A stretch of 64,000 nt of DNA, from positions 6,727,751 to 6,791,750 of the forward strand of contig NC_084810.1 in NCBI RefSeq assembly GCF_963583255.1, given 5' to 3'. Shown one piece after another: positions 60,511 to 64,000 of the stretch (positions are counted from its first letter, which is position 1; each line of letters opens with the position of its first letter). The notes under the pieces are model-generated. The model was not told where the DNA came from, did no database searches, and saw only the letters and a list, made by a program, of their open reading frames with translations. The position numbers were made by a program, and so were the translations under genes. This DNA comes from Pyrus communis. Lineage: Eukaryota > Streptophyta > Magnoliopsida > Rosales > Rosaceae.

Positions 60511-62640
60511 GGGAACCAAAAACAATATTATGCGGAATCTAACATGCTTAACGATGCATAATTGTTGCGTTTGAATAAAAAAACCCTAGCTCTTTAGTCT
60601 CCTTCATTATCGATCTGTCATAGTTTTTTATCTATATATTTGTGATCCATCTCATCATGTCTTCTGTTTTATTTTCAACTTTAGATAAATTTGTATCCTC
60701 TCCTGCATGCTAGACCATATAGTCAAAATGTTTTATGATAGATACAAATTAAGTGTTACATATCACCAACCTCTCTTCCAATCCTGGCCTTGTAAAGTAG
60801 CCGACAGACTCATATTTATTGACATCACCATGTGATTTGTGGCCTCAACTAAGTCATCCAATTTGGTTGGTTATTCTTTTTAGTTTTCCTCTACTCTCAA
60901 ATGGATAAAAAAAAAAATGTAGTATATTTGGAAAAAAAAAAGCAACCAAATCATGATTTTGTTAAATGACTTGTTCTTCCCAATTAGGAAATGTGTTCCT
61001 TTACTAGGTTTTCTATGTAGATATATTTATTTATTTATTTAAACGATTTAAGTTTCATTATATCTTTAAAGGGACCTTCCTGTATGTAGTCGTTGGATAA
61101 AAATCTAATGGCCCACGATGATTGGTCATGAGGATCCTCTCCATTAGCTTAGGAGAGGATCCAAATCTCATGTCGTAGACTGCTCCACATAGACATGACA
61201 GACATGATTGCAATCTAATGTAAACCTAAAATTAATTAAACAAGAATTAATCATATTTTATAAGGGCATGATATCCTAAAAAGCTTAAGCTGAGTCCAGC
61301 TAGATTCGAGTTTAATTGGATATTAACCATTCAAGCATTTTTCATTTCAGCTTTTCAAAAGATTTGCTTTTTCCTTATCAGTGGTTGAATTATTAAATAC
61401 TAACACTGTTCATGCATAAATTGCTGAAATTATAGTCTACTTGGGTATTTGCTTAATTAGTGAAAGGTAGCTAGATGCAATGTTTGCCTTATCTAAACGA
61501 AAAGATTGCTAGCTGGCCTGGAGAAAATGAAGCCAAGCACTAGACAATCTGACGTTATATCAACTATCCACGGAATCACGGGGTTAATAACTTAATACTA
61601 GAAACTATACGGACACTAACAGTAGTGCCCCGTCTCCAGATTTTTGTAGTCAATATATGGAAAAGAAAATAAAACGCACAAACGAAGTGGGTAAATAATC
61701 AAATTATATCAAACACAAGCTCAACCAAAAGAAAAATGGACGAAAAACGTTATTTCTAGACTATCTGTCAGCATAAGATTCTCATTATGAATATAATTTG
61801 AATTGTTGATCAAGTAGTGTTGAAAGCAAAACTTTGGTCTATATTCTCAGTCTTGCAACATAAAGCATGTTATATAATGTCCGACAATTTATTATAAGAC
61901 ACACTACTCTGCAATGAACTTACGAAAAGTTTACATTATAGACAATATGCTTAACTACATATAGGGAAAACCTTCGATGAGGGTAATATGATGGAAGAGA
62001 TACAATCTTTGCTCCTGAGATTAGTTTTAAAACTTTTATATTCACTTTATTAGGGGGTATTGTATTTTCACTTGAATTCATCTTCATTTATCTTTTTTAG
62101 CTAGTCATTGATCAATTGTCATGAAGGAGGATGCATGCAGTAATAGAAATGGCAAAATATTGCTTCTACCGAAAGAAAAAGAACGTGAAGTGCTAACAAG
62201 TTTAGGAAAATACATAACATCCCAACCTGGGTGACCCATGCATTAATTCCTAAACTTTTTTCAGTTTGCAAAGACTCTTGTCTTTGAGTAAAGGATTAGA
62301 TTACACAATTATGTAGTAGCTACTGGCTAGGTCATGGGCATGTATTCGGTATACACCAATAACTCTGGATTGTTCGACCAGGTGACCGGGGATTCGCTTA
62401 CTAATATCGACATCATGAACAGTGTCCCTTAATTTTTAGGGCACTAGGCCGACAGGAGTGCACAAACAGCAAGCTTTAAGCTCTTGTAGATAAAGACCTT
62501 TTACTAGGCTAGCTATAGCAGTCCCCATAATCACCATCTATCATCCATTAAGGTGAAGCTCCCATTTCTGTAACCGGTAAAATCACTCTATCGTATGAAA
62601 GTGAAAGATCGATAGAGATATAGCATAAAAGCCAAAGTTA
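60511..62640. other. Intergenic DNA, no gene seen
   Basis: AT-rich, with a (TTTA)n run at 61026-61041 and a MITE-like patch at 61070-61170 ('ggtcatgaggatcctctcc...ggagaggatccaaatc', an inverted pair). No coding content is supported. Confidence 0.35.
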
Positions 62641-62664
62641 AGCCAATGTTTCCTGTTTATGAGT

Positions 62665-62960
62665 GTTTAAAATATCAATATTGGTGTAAATATTGATATG
62701 TATATGAAAAATATCGATTAATATCTCGATATTGATATTGGTTGCTTTCAATGGAAATTATGAAAATTTGCTAAAACAATGTGGATGTTTAAAATAAAAA
62801 ACTTAATTTCATATGATAGTTTGTCGATATTTGACTAATATGTCTAAAATATTGCCAAAATCTGTCTATTTTAGCCGAAATCGAGGAGTTTATTTGATAT
62901 CTTGTGAAGTTTAGATTTGAACCACCCCCTTTCTCTCCATATTTTGATTTTGTCGATACA
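62665..62960. repeat. Dispersed 'aatatcgatatt' repeat
   Basis: Text such as 'caatattggtgtaaatattg' and 'taatatctcgatattgatat' has a diverged, reversed counterpart near 53190-53320 ('aatatcgatatattcatcaa', 'catatcaatatttctattga'). This is a dispersed AT-rich repeat, and the frame at 62789-62980 is part of it. Confidence 0.45.
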
Positions 62961-64000
62961 TTTCGAAGAATTTCAACCACTGTTTATATGCAATACTTAC
63001 AAAGTGAAGGTCCTGGATAAGGATTAAGGATTCCAAATGAGATCAGTGTATATTATGGATCATCTACTTTATATGTGGGAGTTGTTCTTGGTTCGAGGAA
63101 CCTCCTCTTCTTAGTTTGGATGTTTTGTTTGAATATTGTAATGGGTAATTCGAGGGTTTTTCTCAATCATATAATTTGTCTGGTGTTTTTCGATATGAAA
63201 TATTATCATCAACGTGCTCATCTAAAATATTTCTTCACTTAAAGCAATGCATGTTCAATGCATAGGTAATTTGCTATGATGATACCATATTAGAATTAGG
63301 TCATTCAACTAAAATCAATTGACAATGCATGAAAAGTGCAATAATTTTATACAAATAGTGAAAGAATTTTTTTTGCTCTAAGCGAGAAATTTTATTTCAC
63401 AACACAACGTCAAAAGTTAAAGATTAATTCTGAAGTAGCTTTTTGTGATAGTGGGAGTGTGACACTTCATGTTGTCTGTTGAGCAATGAAAATTTGATAG
63501 CGATTTAGGCTTTTGTAGTAATGGAGTACATTATACATCGTGTTGTCAAATTTTGGTTTGGTTCATGCATGACGCGGAAACCATGGCATCATATATTCTC
63601 CTTCAGATGAACTCTCATTTGCTCTTTGGTTTCAATTTTCTTTATTTCCCTTTATGCATGTGATTGAGGACATGCCTTAGGGCAGGGTGGTACAAGCCAA
63701 GTACTGAAATCTCAACGTCCCTTCCATATTACCTTTCTGCTTATGATCATGGATGATCTTGTTGTCGGCCAATTAATCAGCAAAACTTACTGTATATAAA
63801 TGATTTGAAAAGAGTATAGTTATATATCTTTATCTTCTTTCTGTATAGCTAATAATGCTTATGTGAACAATTGTTTCCAAGTTAAAGTTAAATTGTGTTG
63901 CAGTATAACTATGCAAGTGAGATTATATATATTCTGGTTGAGCAAGTTTTGGTAGATCGCAATGTGCAAAAGAGTTCACTATTTCAAGCTTTTAGCACTT
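62961..64000. other. Intergenic DNA to the window end, no gene seen
   Basis: AT-rich sequence with only very short frames. A gene starting beyond the window could have its promoter here, but nothing shows it. Confidence 0.35.

Overview
The window is plant nuclear DNA. Introns follow GT-AG rules, intergenic DNA is AT-rich and crowded with small transposons, and the genes are plant-specific (G-type lectin receptor kinases, a bHLH112-type factor, FQR1). A Cassandra TRIM with 5S-rRNA-like LTRs and the style of the MITEs and SINEs suggest a woody rosid, most likely Rosaceae of the apple/pear kind. That placement is an inference, not something the sequence proves.

Layout. 1-8.7 kb is repeat-derived DNA with no gene I can support. 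It holds a hAT-type MITE (4732-6240) split by a MULE-type element (4903-5951). 8.8-17.7 kb carries two same-strand, seven-exon G-type lectin S-receptor kinase genes. The first lacks one base in exon 1. The second is open but has lost the S-locus glycoprotein segment. 18.0-20.4 kb (minus strand) is a one-exon 787-residue coiled-coil protein with an AIR9/A9-like C-terminus. 22.2-22.9 kb holds a decayed hAT transposase piece and an orphan receptor-kinase exon. 26-27.2 kb is microsatellites, tandem repeats and a MITE. 28.1-31.9 kb is a complete four-exon FQR1-type quinone reductase gene. 33.7-35.4 kb is a second MULE-type element with a 9-bp target duplication. 36.6-39.0 kb (minus strand) is a seven-exon bHLH112-like gene with a SINE in intron 2. 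39-50 kb is intergenic, with tandem repeats, MITEs and SINEs. 50.5-51.05 kb is the Cassandra element. 52 kb holds an RNase-H fragment of a LINE-like element. 53.5-54.8 kb is a WDR25-like pseudogene with a MITE at its broken end. 55.2-64 kb holds only repeats and simple sequence.

The genes are ordinary neighbours, not an operon or a linked pathway. The receptor kinases look like part of a tandem cluster under birth-and-death evolution: one frame-broken copy, one domain-loss copy and one stray exon within 14 kb. I found no wholly new biological system. The most useful observations are the domain-loss receptor kinase, the one-base lesion in its neighbour, the nested transposons with an in-window empty-site relative, a matched pair of 153-bp MITEs with 10-bp target duplications, SINEs with perfect 17-bp duplications, and the Cassandra element. 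Exon ends were set by hand from splice signals and phase; no homology search was run.
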